Shown one piece after another: positions 49,011 through 60,713 of a DNA stretch of 64,000 nucleotides. The stretch covers positions 12,501-76,500 of the forward strand of contig JAXIVH010000428.1 in assembly GCA_036785325.1 (NCBI GenBank), given 5' to 3'. Origin of the DNA: Urophycis tenuis. Lineage: Eukaryota; Chordata; Actinopteri; Gadiformes; Phycidae. Below the pieces are notes generated by a model. It was not told the origin of the DNA, made no database searches, and saw nothing but the letters and a program-made list of their open reading frames with translations. The translations under genes and the position numbers were made by a program. Each line of letters opens with the position of its first letter. Position 1 is the stretch's first letter.

Positions 49011-49762
49011 AAGTCATTAAATTACTTTACTTTACATTCACATTACATGACTGCCTTAGTAAGCATGGAATTACTGAAACCACCATGAATTAACAACAAA
49101 TGGTAGAAAACAAATGCAAACTATTTTCTTGATTCCTTCCCTTTCCTCTAATGATATCAATACACATTAAGATGTGATTGCTCTTAACTACCATACAAGT
49201 TTAGAAACATAATTAAAAACAAAAAAATTCAAAGCAATAAAGCACAACACGCTCTATAACCAAGGTAATGCAAAATATGCCGCAAGTAACGTTGGCTGTT
49301 CACAATAGTCCTCAAATATGATCCAATTTGACTTAAATGAGCCACTGAACCCATGAAAGACATATCAGGCTACCATGTTTTTTCCTTAAACGTAATAGTA
49401 TATAAGATGCATTATAGTAATATATAATATGTAATATGATCGTCAACATAGTATGCATTCATTCTACGTATGACATTTTGTCACTGTTGCCAAAAAAAGA
49501 TCAAAATGTACAGAAAACAGGACTCAAATCCTATGTTTTTGTCAGTCTCCCTAAAACACTATGCGATCTGAAGGCTCCATGTGACGATGAAGCACATTGA
49601 ACTTCTCTTAACGCTGAATATCTCTGCTGTAAACACATTCTTGGATCACTTTAGTAAAAGCGCCGCTGTTTATTTTGCCCTTTTAAAGCACTGCAGCAAC
49701 TCTGCCTCTTAGTGATGAAATAAGCCTTAAAAAGCCCAGCAATGCATCTGATTTAGGTTTCC

Positions 49763-49815
49763 TCACTGCAGAGGGGACAGGGGTCCATAGTAGATTTCCT
49801 CTCTTACTGCATCAA
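49763..49815 (-). other. possible terminal exon (weak)
   Basis: The minus strand reads LTIDAVREEIYYGPLSPLQ and then a stop at 49763. It could be a terminal exon after the one at 50236, but no splice junction was fixed. Confidence 0.2.
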
Positions 49816-50105
49816 TTGTCAAGACCATATGAATTACATGTTTGAATCTTGTCGCATTAAAAAAAAAAGGATACATGCAAAAATAAATGTGAGTGTATAT
49901 ACAGGAGGAGACATGCCTTTCGTACTTCCCTTGGTGTTTGTTACCATTGCAATCCATTGGTGCATTGTTACCAGCTTAAAAAAACCCTCTAAATAGTGTA
50001 CCTGCAAATGGGATTTATGCACTAGATTTATAGCTTATATATATATTACACAATATAGCATTTTGGTGTGTCCTTGAGAGAGTGCCTTGTGCCTTTGATC
50101 ACAGG

Positions 50106-50236
50106 ACACAGTGGAATCTCTGTTGGCCCCGGCGTATTGCCCCAGGTCCCGCAGGGCTCGGGTAATTGCTGGTACCTCTTCTGCTGCTGCCAGCAACTGC
50201 TCCTCCACCTTTGTTTTGGTCTCACCCTTTAGGAGA
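50106..50236 (-). CDS. candidate exon, possible continuation of the 59-63 kb gene
   Basis: After an acceptor 'gttctcccag', one frame is open and protein-like: LLKGETKTKVEEQLLAAAEE then VPAITRALRDLGQYAG. It starts with one base of a split codon, and the exon at 59067-59126 ends with two. Joining them gives AGT (Ser) and keeps the frame (...AIKREIR-SLLKGETKTK...). That would require an 8.8-kb intron holding the DIRS relic. The donor is uncertain (after ACT at about 50108, or GAG|gtacca near 50172). Confidence 0.45.
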
Positions 50237-50249
50237 CTGGGAGAACAAA

Positions 50250-53200
50250 CAAATGTAAAAGAAAATGCTAATTGAGACGTGCTTGACTATTCAAATTTAT
50301 CTTCCAAACATTCTAATTAGTCATGACTAGATAACAGCCACCTCTGTTTTGATTACTGGCTTGACGTTTGAACATGCAATTTAGGTAGCCTAGTTGTACC
50401 CTATTTACATGGTTTATATCTTTTAAATATTTTAATCAAGCCAAATTTTAAAATGTTATGGTTATCATCTGTCAGTCTCAATCATCTCTCAATCACAAAA
50501 ATGTTTTAGAATTGATTAAGCATACAGTTTCCATAATTAGTTAATGACACTGATTTATGACTTTCTTGTCAAACAGTAGTAAATCGGTTATTACTTTTTA
50601 GTTGTAACTAGAAAAGTATGGTTGTTTGGTTGAATACTCTCTAGTCACACTAGATTGGCTGTTACTAGAAAGTTTACAGTGAGGTCTCGTGCGTTTGGAT
50701 AATCACTCAGTTGGGTAGGGCTCATATGGTCTCTGCCACTTCAAAACTAGACTTTCAGGCTTCAGTCTGACACAGGCAATCTCACCACTTAGTAATATGA
50801 CCAGTATTTGCCACATTTATTTTCTCAATGACATTGCCTTGTATCAAACTGGCTCTGTGACTCTTCCAAGTGAGTGTTGTGTAAGCTGTGTGTCCTCCGA
50901 GGCTGCCCAAGGCTTGTTTCCTGTTTGAAATCCCGTACTACTAATAGCATCTTGGTTTACCCGAGAGACTATTGCAGACTATCCCAGAGAGCCTATACAC
51001 GAGAAGCAGAATGCAGCATTTTGGCTAACTGGGTACTTGACCCACTCAAAAGATTTACACCTTTTTTTTCTGGAACTTCTCTGTAATTTGGTTGGGAAGA
51101 GCAGATTTGTGATGTGTTTCTTTGTATCTCGTATCTTGTGATGCTCATTACAACCAAGTCATCGCAAAAATAGATTTTTGTATTTATTTTTCAGGAAGTC
51201 CAAATAATGCAATTTTTTTTTTTTAACTCAAATTAAAAAAAAAGTTATTTAAGTGTAACTTTTAAAGCTACAGACCACTTTGACATACTGACATTTTCAA
51301 TGGACAAAATTACAGACGTAGCAAATGTAGCTCATCTTTGTACTCTCCCAAATTGCCTGCATTTTATTGCAATCTTTCATTTGACTGAATACACCTAACA
51401 CATTAACTAAGTCTTTTTACATATTTTGATTGTTGTCAAACCTACATTTCATGATGAAGACAATTTCTCTTCATCCTGTTTGTAGTTGCTGAAATAGCAC
51501 AAATCAACATACAAAACGAAGAAACTAACGTGATAGGCTATTCCTCTTGTGGGCGGACTGACTTCTGATTTGCGCTCCGTCTATTTTTTGTCAAATTAAT
51601 TGCCTACTTCCATCTTTGTCAACAGGTTGAGAGCTCATCATTAAGTAGCCTAATAAACGATGTAGCAATCGTCGAATGTTGAGTTACCATAAAGCATCAT
51701 ATCTATTTTCAAAATGAATATTATAACTTCAGTTTATCGCCATTAATGCTATGGATAGTGTAAACAGAAAAAGACGACATTCCATCAAAAACTATACCTA
51801 GAAATACCGGCCACCAGGTGTCGCCCTGTGGCTGAACTCTTCATGCTTCATCCGTAGGCTCCCTATACGTCTTTTCAGGGCTGTGGGCATGACATCAAGG
51901 TGTGCGAGCTACTGTGTTGAGAAGTAACGTTTGATGGTCTGTGATATTGTAAATCTTTAAGAATGCTTTGGCTGGTTAAATTCTAAGAGTGCTTCAAATA
52001 CAATTCCTGAGACCCATCACATCATTATGGTGTCATTCATCCCAAATGTGGCACAAACTACATGTATTTTGGGGTTTTCTGTTTTCATCATTTCTTGTTT
52101 TATTTACAAATATACATTTACTATCTATGTATTATTTTTTAGGCTTCAGCTGTTTGTGGTAGACTATTTAGTGATAGTCTACCACCTGGACACAGTAGTG
52201 GTAGTGCTAAGTAGTGCAATTTCTCTGCTGTTCATGTTTGTCTGGTTGTAAATTTACATCATACATAATTTGCATATAGGGACAAATTGCAAACATTCCC
52301 TTCAAAGTACCTCAGCAAAGGTTTGCTTTTGTGCTTTTCATGATGTAGGCTATTTGGTCTGTATACTAATAGGCCTACTAATACTAATACTGATTTTCCA
52401 CTGTACTTTGTGAACTGTATTTTTACAGTATAAGATAATAACCCAGCTACTCTACTACAAACAATCCATAATAAACAATCCACATGCATTTTTTTCAATA
52501 CAACTACATACATATATTTTCACAGCCTGTAGGCGGTGAAAGTACTTCCAATGGCATTCAATGGCATTGATAAAATGTTGAACCATGCCATGCATGAACA
52601 AATGATCACGCTATGGCTCCACAACATTGACTTGGAAGCCAAAAGAGAAGCAGCTTTAGACGCTTCTGAAGACCTGCAGGGCTGCAGATAGCAACACATT
52701 AAATACAGTAAAAATACATCCCTCTGTTCGCCGTGCAGCCCCAGCAATTACAATGCCCACCCACGGGGTATACATGAAACAACAAATCCCACTCATACGC
52801 CATTTCTATGGCTAAGACTAAGATGTTTGTGAACATGAGCAACTCTCCCAGAGACATAACACAGATAACTAAGACCTTGTCATCATTTACGGCCTGAAGT
52901 TGCTCCACTATGTCAAGTCACGTTTATTAATAAAGCTACCTCACCCAAAACCAGTCTGTTACAATGTGCTTTGTGACCAAAGACATAAACACGAAAAGAA
53001 AAAAAACATTCATGCACAATTGAGCACTTGCACTCACTCATTCACTTCACCACCCTTGCAATTTATTTGACTGTGGACATTACAATAATGCAGAATTTGT
53101 ACCTTTTGTATAACTCTTGACAATTTTTATGATCTTTTTTGCAAATTTTTGTTTGAATTGTTTTATCCGGCAATAAAACTATTTCTGATTTCTGATGCAC

Positions 53201-53270
53201 TACTGCACTCTATAACACTGTTAAACACTTTAAAACACCAGCTACCTTAGCTTTTAAAAAAAAACAATAC
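50250..53270. other. intergenic or intronic, no gene recognised
   Basis: AT-rich sequence with scattered short open frames (for example 50874-51086 and 52027-52251). None has splice sites or domain-like composition that I could support. Confidence 0.4.
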
Positions 53271-53282
53271 TAGGCCCGCCAT

Positions 53283-53440
53283 CGTGTTGATTGTTGTTTG
53301 TTGTCTGTCTGTTTGTCTATTGTTATTGTTGTTTGTTGACTGTTGCGCACCAACCACCAAGACAAATTCCTCATAGGTGCAAACCTACTCAGAACTCAGA
53401 AAGATGTTTATTGCCAAATAAACATCTTTCTGAGTTCTGA
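53283..53440. mobile_element. short dispersed repeat with terminal palindrome
   Basis: 'accaccaagacaaattcctc' plus 'taggtgcaaacct' recurs at 57340-57370 and, inverted, at 55760-55790. It ends in a palindrome, ctcagaactcagaaagatgt ... acatctttctgagttctgag. It resembles L2-type LINE tails ('ttgccaagtaggtttgcacc'). Confidence 0.6.
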
Positions 53441-53735
53441 GACAAGAAATTCAGACAATCGAATGGGGAAAGGAATGAAAGGGAGATCAACTTTGTGGAA
53501 TTATGGAAAGAAAAAGTGCTGTTCTTTGTTGTTCAGAACATTTTGTTCCAAACAACGAAATGTAAACACTGGGAATGCCTTCTTGTGACGTCAATAAGGC
53601 CTTTGAGCCCATGTGAAAAAGATTCTGACTGTTTATATACAACATTGTCCAATAGTACTTTCACAGAGTAATTCTTCTTCTTCATCTGGGCACTACAGAG
53701 CACATTCTCTCTCTGCAGCCGCCTGCTCCTATTCT

Positions 53736-53833
53736 GAAAGGTGCACTGTGTACACTGAAAGGTACACTATGTACAGTGAAAGGTGCACTATGTACACTGA
53801 AAGGTGCACTATGTACACTGAAAGGTACACTGG
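53736..53833. repeat. 21-bp tandem repeat, about 5 copies
   Basis: Unit gaaaggtgcactatgtacact, with starts at 53736, 53757, 53778, 53799 and 53820. Being 7 codons long, it yields a repetitive (YTERCTM) open frame with no sign of real coding. Confidence 0.9.
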
Positions 53834-55719
53834 TGTCAGCGATCCTGCCTCATGCTCATACCAGTCTGCAGCCACTAATGCATTCGGCAAAAGGTCTGTG
53901 GACCCTCGTCTTTGGCATCCCTCTCTGGGCAAGTAGCTGGGGATCCCCGTCCCTAACATCAGTCAAGCAAAAAACGATTTATTGCTCCAACTATTCAGTG
54001 AACGTTTAACAATTGTTTTCTTGTTGAAGTCAAATCTGTCAGATTGTGTGGTTCCGCTGAGCCTTTGAGCAGCTTATCAAAATTATGACTTTAAGGATCG
54101 GTGGAAATTACACAATCAGCAATGGAAGTTGAAATCTTACAAATAACAGTTGTAGTTATTACCCGATTAAAACAATTTAAAACAATTTGCTCTTATCAAA
54201 AAATTACCTGGCTGAGAGACAGTCGTTATTTGCTACATTCGTGTTATTCACTACAACTGGGATTATTTGCTAAGCAAAACCTGAATTAGCTTGTCATGAA
54301 TACACTCTGAAATCAAATATGAATAACAAATATTGTACGAGGGCAAACAGCAACAGGAGGTCTTATGTTACAGGAAGTGATAGATGCCTTGAAACTCACC
54401 TGCAGCCTCTACCTGTGAGCACAACCATGTTATATATTTTAGTTATTTATTTTAACACACTTCCTCCGGTGTTCTACAGCTGTGTTTTTTGTTTTGGAAA
54501 CATTCTCACAAAAGCTGTACAAATAAGAGCCATTGCCAATAATTAAAAAGGCTGGAGAGCTGAAGACATCACAACTTGACTCAAGTCAAATTTGATGACT
54601 TCTTGGGAAATAGTGTCTGTAGACTTGACTTTTCATCAAAAGTGTAAGCAATCAGACTCGCCTTCATCACACCTTTGCTTGAGAGACAAACCCCAACACA
54701 CCTGTAGTCCTGTGGGTGTTCCTGTCAGTTAAATCCAATTAACTCGAGCTTGGCCACAGGATCCTGTTGAGCTGCCCTCCGTGTCCAGCCACTCCTGACC
54801 CACCAGATGGATCAATGCTGGTTTCAACAGGTTACCGTGAACCCCATCTTTCAGTTTTGTGATTCTGTCGGTGCAGAACAAGCATTTTCAGATTCTTTGT
54901 ACAGTAAGAATTCCAGATAAATGTATCTATGGACCTTGTACTAGTGTCTGTGATAAATAAAGAATTGAATATCTACAATTGTATTTGTGTTATAATTTTG
55001 TATGCATATTGTAAACTTATCATTTACCAATAGCTTTTTCTGTTATGAATAAAAGCATGACTGAATGACTTTTATGTATTTGTTTTGACTTTGGCTGCTT
55101 GAGACACTTGATCCTTGACCTTGATGATCCTTGAGAATAACGACCACAAGGTGGTCCAGATCATGTTGTCATTGGTCAGGTATGAGTTTTGTCAAGAAGT
55201 CTGAAGCTTTCAATCACTTCAGAAAACTTTAGAAAAATGGACCGCTTCACAGACTTCATACATAACATAGATGTTTTTGTCAGTCCAAAGGCATCCTGAA
55301 ACAAAGAGGATGACCTAAGCTGGCTCTAGAGGGGTGGTATTGGTGAGCGATTCGTTACGAAAGCAAATTGTTTTCAGTCAGGATTTTTGCACACAGTTGA
55401 TGCATCCCTTTAAAACTGAAAATATTTTTCTACCGCCAATGTCCTTCAGTAAAGTAGCAGTTTCATAATTGCATATGACTAGTATTCTGAGAGTAAGGTT
55501 GAAAAAACAACAACCAGAAGAACAAAGAAACAAACAAAAAATATACCACCAGAACTACAGCAATCCTGCATGATTGTATGGCCTTTCTAAACACAGTATT
55601 TAAGTTGTGGTTAATTATAATAATAAGAATACATACAAAAAACAGATTCTGATTCAGAGTCTTGGAATTATGTAGAACCAAATAAAACCAGACGTTCAGT
55701 CTCATGGTGGCTACGCCGT

Positions 55720-55800
55720 CCAGAATCAGAATCAGAATCAGAATCAGAAACAAGTTTATTGCCAAGTAGGTTTGCACCTACAAGGAATTTGACTTGGTGC
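55720..55800 (-). mobile_element. L2/Rex-type LINE 3' tail
   Basis: (cagaat)n followed by 'cagaaacaagtttattgcca' and 'aagtaggtttgcacctacaa'. On the minus strand this is the tail AATAAACTTGTTTCTG(ATTCTG)n found at the end of many fish LINEs. Confidence 0.7.
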
Positions 55801-56139
55801 AATTGGTGCAAGAGAAAAAACAGTATTAAAAATATAAGTAAGTAAAAAAGTAAAACAACTATAAATATATATATATATATACAATGTACAATGAATATGA
55901 ATATGAATATGGAATACAGAGCAACAGGCTTCACCGAATGGGCTTGTGGCGCTGAAACAACAATGTAGCAATCAACCTGGGCTCCGCCCACATCTCCCAC
56001 AGCACCGTATATATAACACGGTGCAGCATTCATCCTCCGTTTTCTCACAGCAATTGTAACTACCGGTCTGTCTATCTACAACTACCAGAACACCTGAAAC
56101 ATCAGCAGAGAGTCGTCTCTATTCAGGGCTTCTCTCTGC

Positions 56140-58661
56140 TCACCCTGCCCTGCTGGGCTCCCACCGGGCGACCAGCGCACCTCGTGTCCTCGCTGCTTTG
56201 TGAAGGCGCCGGTGAAGGCTTTGAGCGATGTCACCAGGGTGGAGAGGTGCACCACCACACAGGGAGGGGGGACACCTCGCCTGGAGCCTCCCCCTGGCAG
56301 TGCTCTTCTGTCCGCAGGCGCCGGATGCCATCTGCAGGAGAAGCCGCTGCCTCCGGGCAGTCTTCACAGGCAGCTCATCACTCTGCGGGGACAGCTCCTG
56401 TCCCAGGTGTCTGTGCCGTCGCCCTGCTGTGCTCTATGCTGTCGGGCATGACCGTTGGCAGGGAGTCCTTTTGGCCCTGATGACGTGGAGAGGGTGGCCA
56501 GACTCTCCGGTGCCATCCTCGGGCCGCGCCGGTCGGTGGCGGTAACAGCGGGACGGCAGATGGCGTGGGTCACCGCGGGTCACCGGGCCATGTGGTTGGT
56601 CCCAGATCTCGACAGGGTGGGTTTCATCCAGAGCCCGCTGGCCACTGATGGGCTGTTTGGGGCCACGGCAACCTGGGGGCCGGCGCCAACCTGGAACTGG
56701 CTGCCATCTTTTCCTTTCCCCCCTAATGAAGATATTAAGGACCGTCATCACACTTCCCCCCTCAGTCGTCATCACCCTCCCCCCTCAGCCTCGGGGCCCA
56801 GCCCTCCATGGTTTGCAAGCAGCCCGGCCACTCGATCGCTGTAGTCCCGGCCTCTGCTGTGGGTTCTCCACTTGCAGATGAGCTCACTCCTCCCTCTCCT
56901 GGGCTGCCCCCCCCTGTGGATCACACGCGGTGTGGAGGCGCTAGGGGCCCAGGAATACAGCGTATTCCTAGACAGTGCTCCTGGGCTGTCTGCTCGCCCT
57001 CTCTCTCTCTCTCCGAGCGCTATGCATCCTATGCGAGAGCACTACTTCCTGGTTCCCAAGAAGTCAGGGCAGATGAGAGCCATTCTGGGTCCTCTGTGTT
57101 TTTAACAAGTCGGTTGCCGCGAGGATTTTCAGAGCACTCACCACCGGCGTGTTGCTCTGATATGTGAAAGGGGATAATTGGTTCACATCACTGGATCTCG
57201 AGAATGCTTTCATCTATGTCCCTATTCTCAAGGCTCCCAGGAAATGTCTCCGCTTCGCCTTCATTGCATCATTTCATCACTTGTTTGTTACTGTCTATTG
57301 TAATTGTTGTTTGTTGATTGTTTACCGTTGCACACAAACCACCAAGACAAATTCCTCGTAGGTGCAAGCCTCAAACATCTCTCTGAGTTCTAAACATCTT
57401 TCTGAGTTCTTGGGCACTGGGAGGAATACCAGTGCCGGCCGTTCGGTCACTTTCTGGCCCCACAACCTTCTCAAAGCGCGTGGATCTGCTGCTGGGGCCG
57501 CTCAGGCTTCAAGGGAAGCCTGGTGAGGTACTGATCCTGAGCCACCTGAGGAAGCTGTGAGAAGAGACATCATGGTGGTAATACATCATCTCGCCTCCTT
57601 GGGCTTCGGCATCAATTGGGAGTACGTGGTGGTCTTCACGGACGCCTCGTTGAGGTGTTGGGGGGGGGTTGGTGCCTTGCCCACTGGGTCGGAGGCGGGT
57701 GGCCGCCACCCTGTTCACTGTACTGTTACATTTGTCCCACCTGGTGCAAGCCGTGTGTCAACGGCAGCTTACATAAACAAACCGGGGGGGGGGAGGGGGG
57801 GGGGGGAGACCGCTGCTCTGCCCTCCACCAAGCAGCAGTGGAGCTCAGGTTGTGGGCTCATCAGGACCTGCTCTGCATATCGCCACCGCCCAGAACTCGG
57901 CGGCGCGCCTCGCCGAGACGAGTTGCGTTTAACTTCCGACAGTCTCAGGGACGGCGGCGCATGGATGTGCAAAAAGACGTGACGCGATGCGCGCTGCGGC
58001 CTCTCTTGTCTGCGTTCCCGCCGCCGGAGCTGACTTGCCCGGTTATCAGCGCTATTCAGAGTGCCCTCCACCTCCTCCCGCTATACCCAGCTAAGTGGGG
58101 CGCTTTCTAAGCTAAGCTAAGTGGCGTGACAGCAATCTCGCTATCCCCTTGTGTCGCGAGGGGGGTTAAGCGTGCTTGGTTTCTTGCCACGCTGAGGGAT
58201 TTGCCCTTTCCCACTGTCAAGCGTTTGTGGCAGCCGCTTCGGCTGGCCACGCAGGCTGTGATGATGAACGTTTTTTTTTCGTCATCCCTTGGTCGGGAGA
58301 TTCTATCGTGTTGACAGACGTGTTAAACCCATTTCCCGCGTGCTCACGCTCACGCTTGGATCTTCCCACCGTTTTGCCTGGGTTATCCAGGAGCCCTAAC
58401 AGGCCTCTGTGTCAAACCCCTCTGGATGCTTTATCCTTGTTTTCTGCCAAACATGCCGGTGAGTTGCCCGCTCTGTCTATCAGCATGAGCTGCATGGTAC
58501 TTACCAAGGACAGCACTTTTGCGCTGCTCAGCCCCAATCCTGCGTTCCTCCCCAAGAACATCAGTAGCTCTTTTCAGTCAGGGGACGTTGTTCTTAAGAA
58601 ATTTTCACCCCCGCCTCATTCTAGCCCGTCGGAGGCGAAGCTGCATCTTTTTACTGATTAG
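56140..58661 (+). pseudogene. DIRS-type tyrosine-recombinase retrotransposon relic
   Basis: Frame-broken plus-strand pieces appear in DIRS order. A gag-like region (about 56140-57000) includes MWLVPDLDRVGFIQSPLATD and GLFGATA. RT start: HYFLVPKKSGQMRAILGPL (about 57038) and DNWFTSLDLENAF (57170), with KCLRFAF at about 57245. A foreign repeat interrupts at about 57290-57412. RT resumes with RVDLLLGPLRLQGKPGEV (about 57476) and RRDIMVVIHHLASLGFGINW (57560). An RNase H block has VVFTDASLRCWGGV (57627) and AAYINKPGG. Last comes a recombinase-domain piece, NPAFLPKNISSSFQSGDVVL and KKFSPPPHSSPSEAKLHLF (about 58540-58655). Stops and frameshifts make it inactive. The element lies on the opposite strand to the surrounding candidate gene. 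Confidence 0.8.
57290..57412 (+). mobile_element. short repeat nested in the DIRS relic
   Basis: The DIRS RT frame is interrupted after KCLRFAF by sequence matching 53283-53440 ('ccaccaagacaaattcctcg', 'ctttctgagttct'). The RT-like sequence resumes afterwards. Confidence 0.65.
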
Positions 58662-58952
58662 AACGCACCAAACTAACATGTTATACAAATGGGGATTCAT
58701 GTCGATATCTTGAGTGGACAGGATGATCGTAAGAACCCTGGTGAGCAACAATTGTCAAAGTGACAACCTTTTCATGGATTTTGCTTGAATGTTAATCTTT
58801 AAATGAGATCTCTCTCCATCTTGATAATGATCCAATCAGAATTAAATAAAAACTAAGAGATGCAATAAATACCAAACAATTATAATTTAATGATGTCTAA
58901 ATCTCTGCGAGTACTTGAGTAGGCTAGTCATTTCTAAGTGCTTTTTGATTTT

Positions 58953-59007
58953 TTATTTCCTTGATAGTTTCCCCAGACTTTCTGAATCTGCATTTGATAG
59001 TCCATGT
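58953..59007 (-). other. possible alternative terminal exon (weak)
   Basis: After acceptor 'gattattag' the segment joins the 59067-59126 exon in phase (AG+A = Arg), giving HGLSNADSESLGKLSRK and a TAA that overlaps an AATAAA. The alternative join to 50236 keeps a longer frame. The two readings are exclusive and I cannot decide between them. Confidence 0.3.
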
Positions 59008-59066
59008 CTAATAATCAAATAATCATAACAAACTAATACCAAAGCTGTTAACTATGAGTTGCCCAC

Positions 59067-60655
59067 CTTATCTCTCTTTTGATAGCAGAATTTGCTGCAG
59101 AAATATCAGCTGTCAAGTCCTTGTTGCTATAGTGATGGTGTCCCGCGCCATGTGCCCGCGAAATATGAAATGATATAGACAACATCTACTACTTCATCAT
59201 GACAATACTTCATCAAAAATACTAGGACTAGGTTCAAACTGTATACTTTTAGTTTAACTATTTGTTTAACTCTCAACTCTCAACTTTTTTTCTAGACGTT
59301 TGACATTATTAAGATGGCCATTTTGAACAGACCCACCTTGAGACTTCTCAACAACCTTGTCCCAGGGCCCGGCAGGGACCCCCACCCTCTCTGACCCCAG
59401 GGGGTCATTCTACGGCCCTAACCCTAACCCTAACCCTAACCCTAACCCTAACCCACTAACCCTAACCCTAACCCACTAACCCACTAACCCTAACCCTAAC
59501 CCTAACCCTAACCCTAACCCACTAACCCACTAACCCTAACCCTAACCCTAACCCTAACCCTAACCCACTAACCCACTAACCCTAACCCTAACCCTAACCC
59601 TAACCCACTAACCCACTTCCCCAAGCAATCTGATAGGCTCTGGTTGATAGGCCTAATGGCCATGTTCTTATCTTTTCCTCCGAAGCTCTCTAGCTTACTC
59701 CCAAGTGTCCTTGACCTCATGCTATCCTTGGTCGCCTACTAATTGCATCGCTTCCTGTAGTACTAGAGCCTCCAAATGGATCATTTCAGTAGACTGTAAT
59801 GCCCTGATTCATACAAAAGACAACAGCTGTCTCTATCTTACTGCTACTTAAGTCATAGGTCGAGTTCCCAAAAATGCTTTTTTTCGATGTCTTCTGATGA
59901 ACTCTCAGCGAGCGATTGCATTGCTTCCTCTATGGCTGGAGCCACCAGGGTCACTAGGGGTACGTAAGACCCCTGCCTCCAGTTTGTGATCATGGGGACA
60001 GGGGTCCTAGCTGTCACCACTGGCACTGTCACCAACAATTCACCATATAATCTTCACGTCTTTCTCTTCTTAGAATGGACAATGCCCCTTCCAGTAACAC
60101 ACATACATACACACATTTACACAACAACGTGAATAAATCCATGGTCTATAACATAAAAATATAGAAAATAATAACATCAGTTGAGGGTAACATCCAACAA
60201 TGTATTATTCCAAATCCAACATGACACCCCAACTGAAAATAATAAGCTTTATACACTTGGACTTTGGACACATCTATCTTTTGACTTTCAACCTGCTGTT
60301 CAAGAAAACCTTTGAGTGGTGGTGATAAGATCAAGAATGGCCTGTTAAAGTGGGACATAATTACGATTTCACAATTTGATTTAAAAGGAGGGACATCAGG
60401 GAACTCCTCTGCAAAGTGCTGCTCTGCCAGAGCTCGGTCTGCATCTTGAGGGAAAGGGTTGGGTCCAAAGAATGATGCATTTGTCAGTGTGGTGCCCACA
60501 TCCTGATGATACATCAGTGCAGCTCCATCTATATTTGGCAGCTGGTCTGGAGAGATCTTTCTCTGGCATCCCTCTTCTTCCAGTCCATTAGGAACACCTT
60601 TTCCTGCTCACGCATGGAGACTCCCTTGCACAGAAACACAAAAACACACACGCAC

Positions 60656-60713
<58 letters not shown>

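Noticed and set aside
60529..60603. Frameshift in the 60365-60603 exon (EKVFLMDWKKRDARERSL reading)
   Set aside because: I first read the exon start in a frame that hits a stop. The frame set by the preceding exon's phase runs through without any shift.
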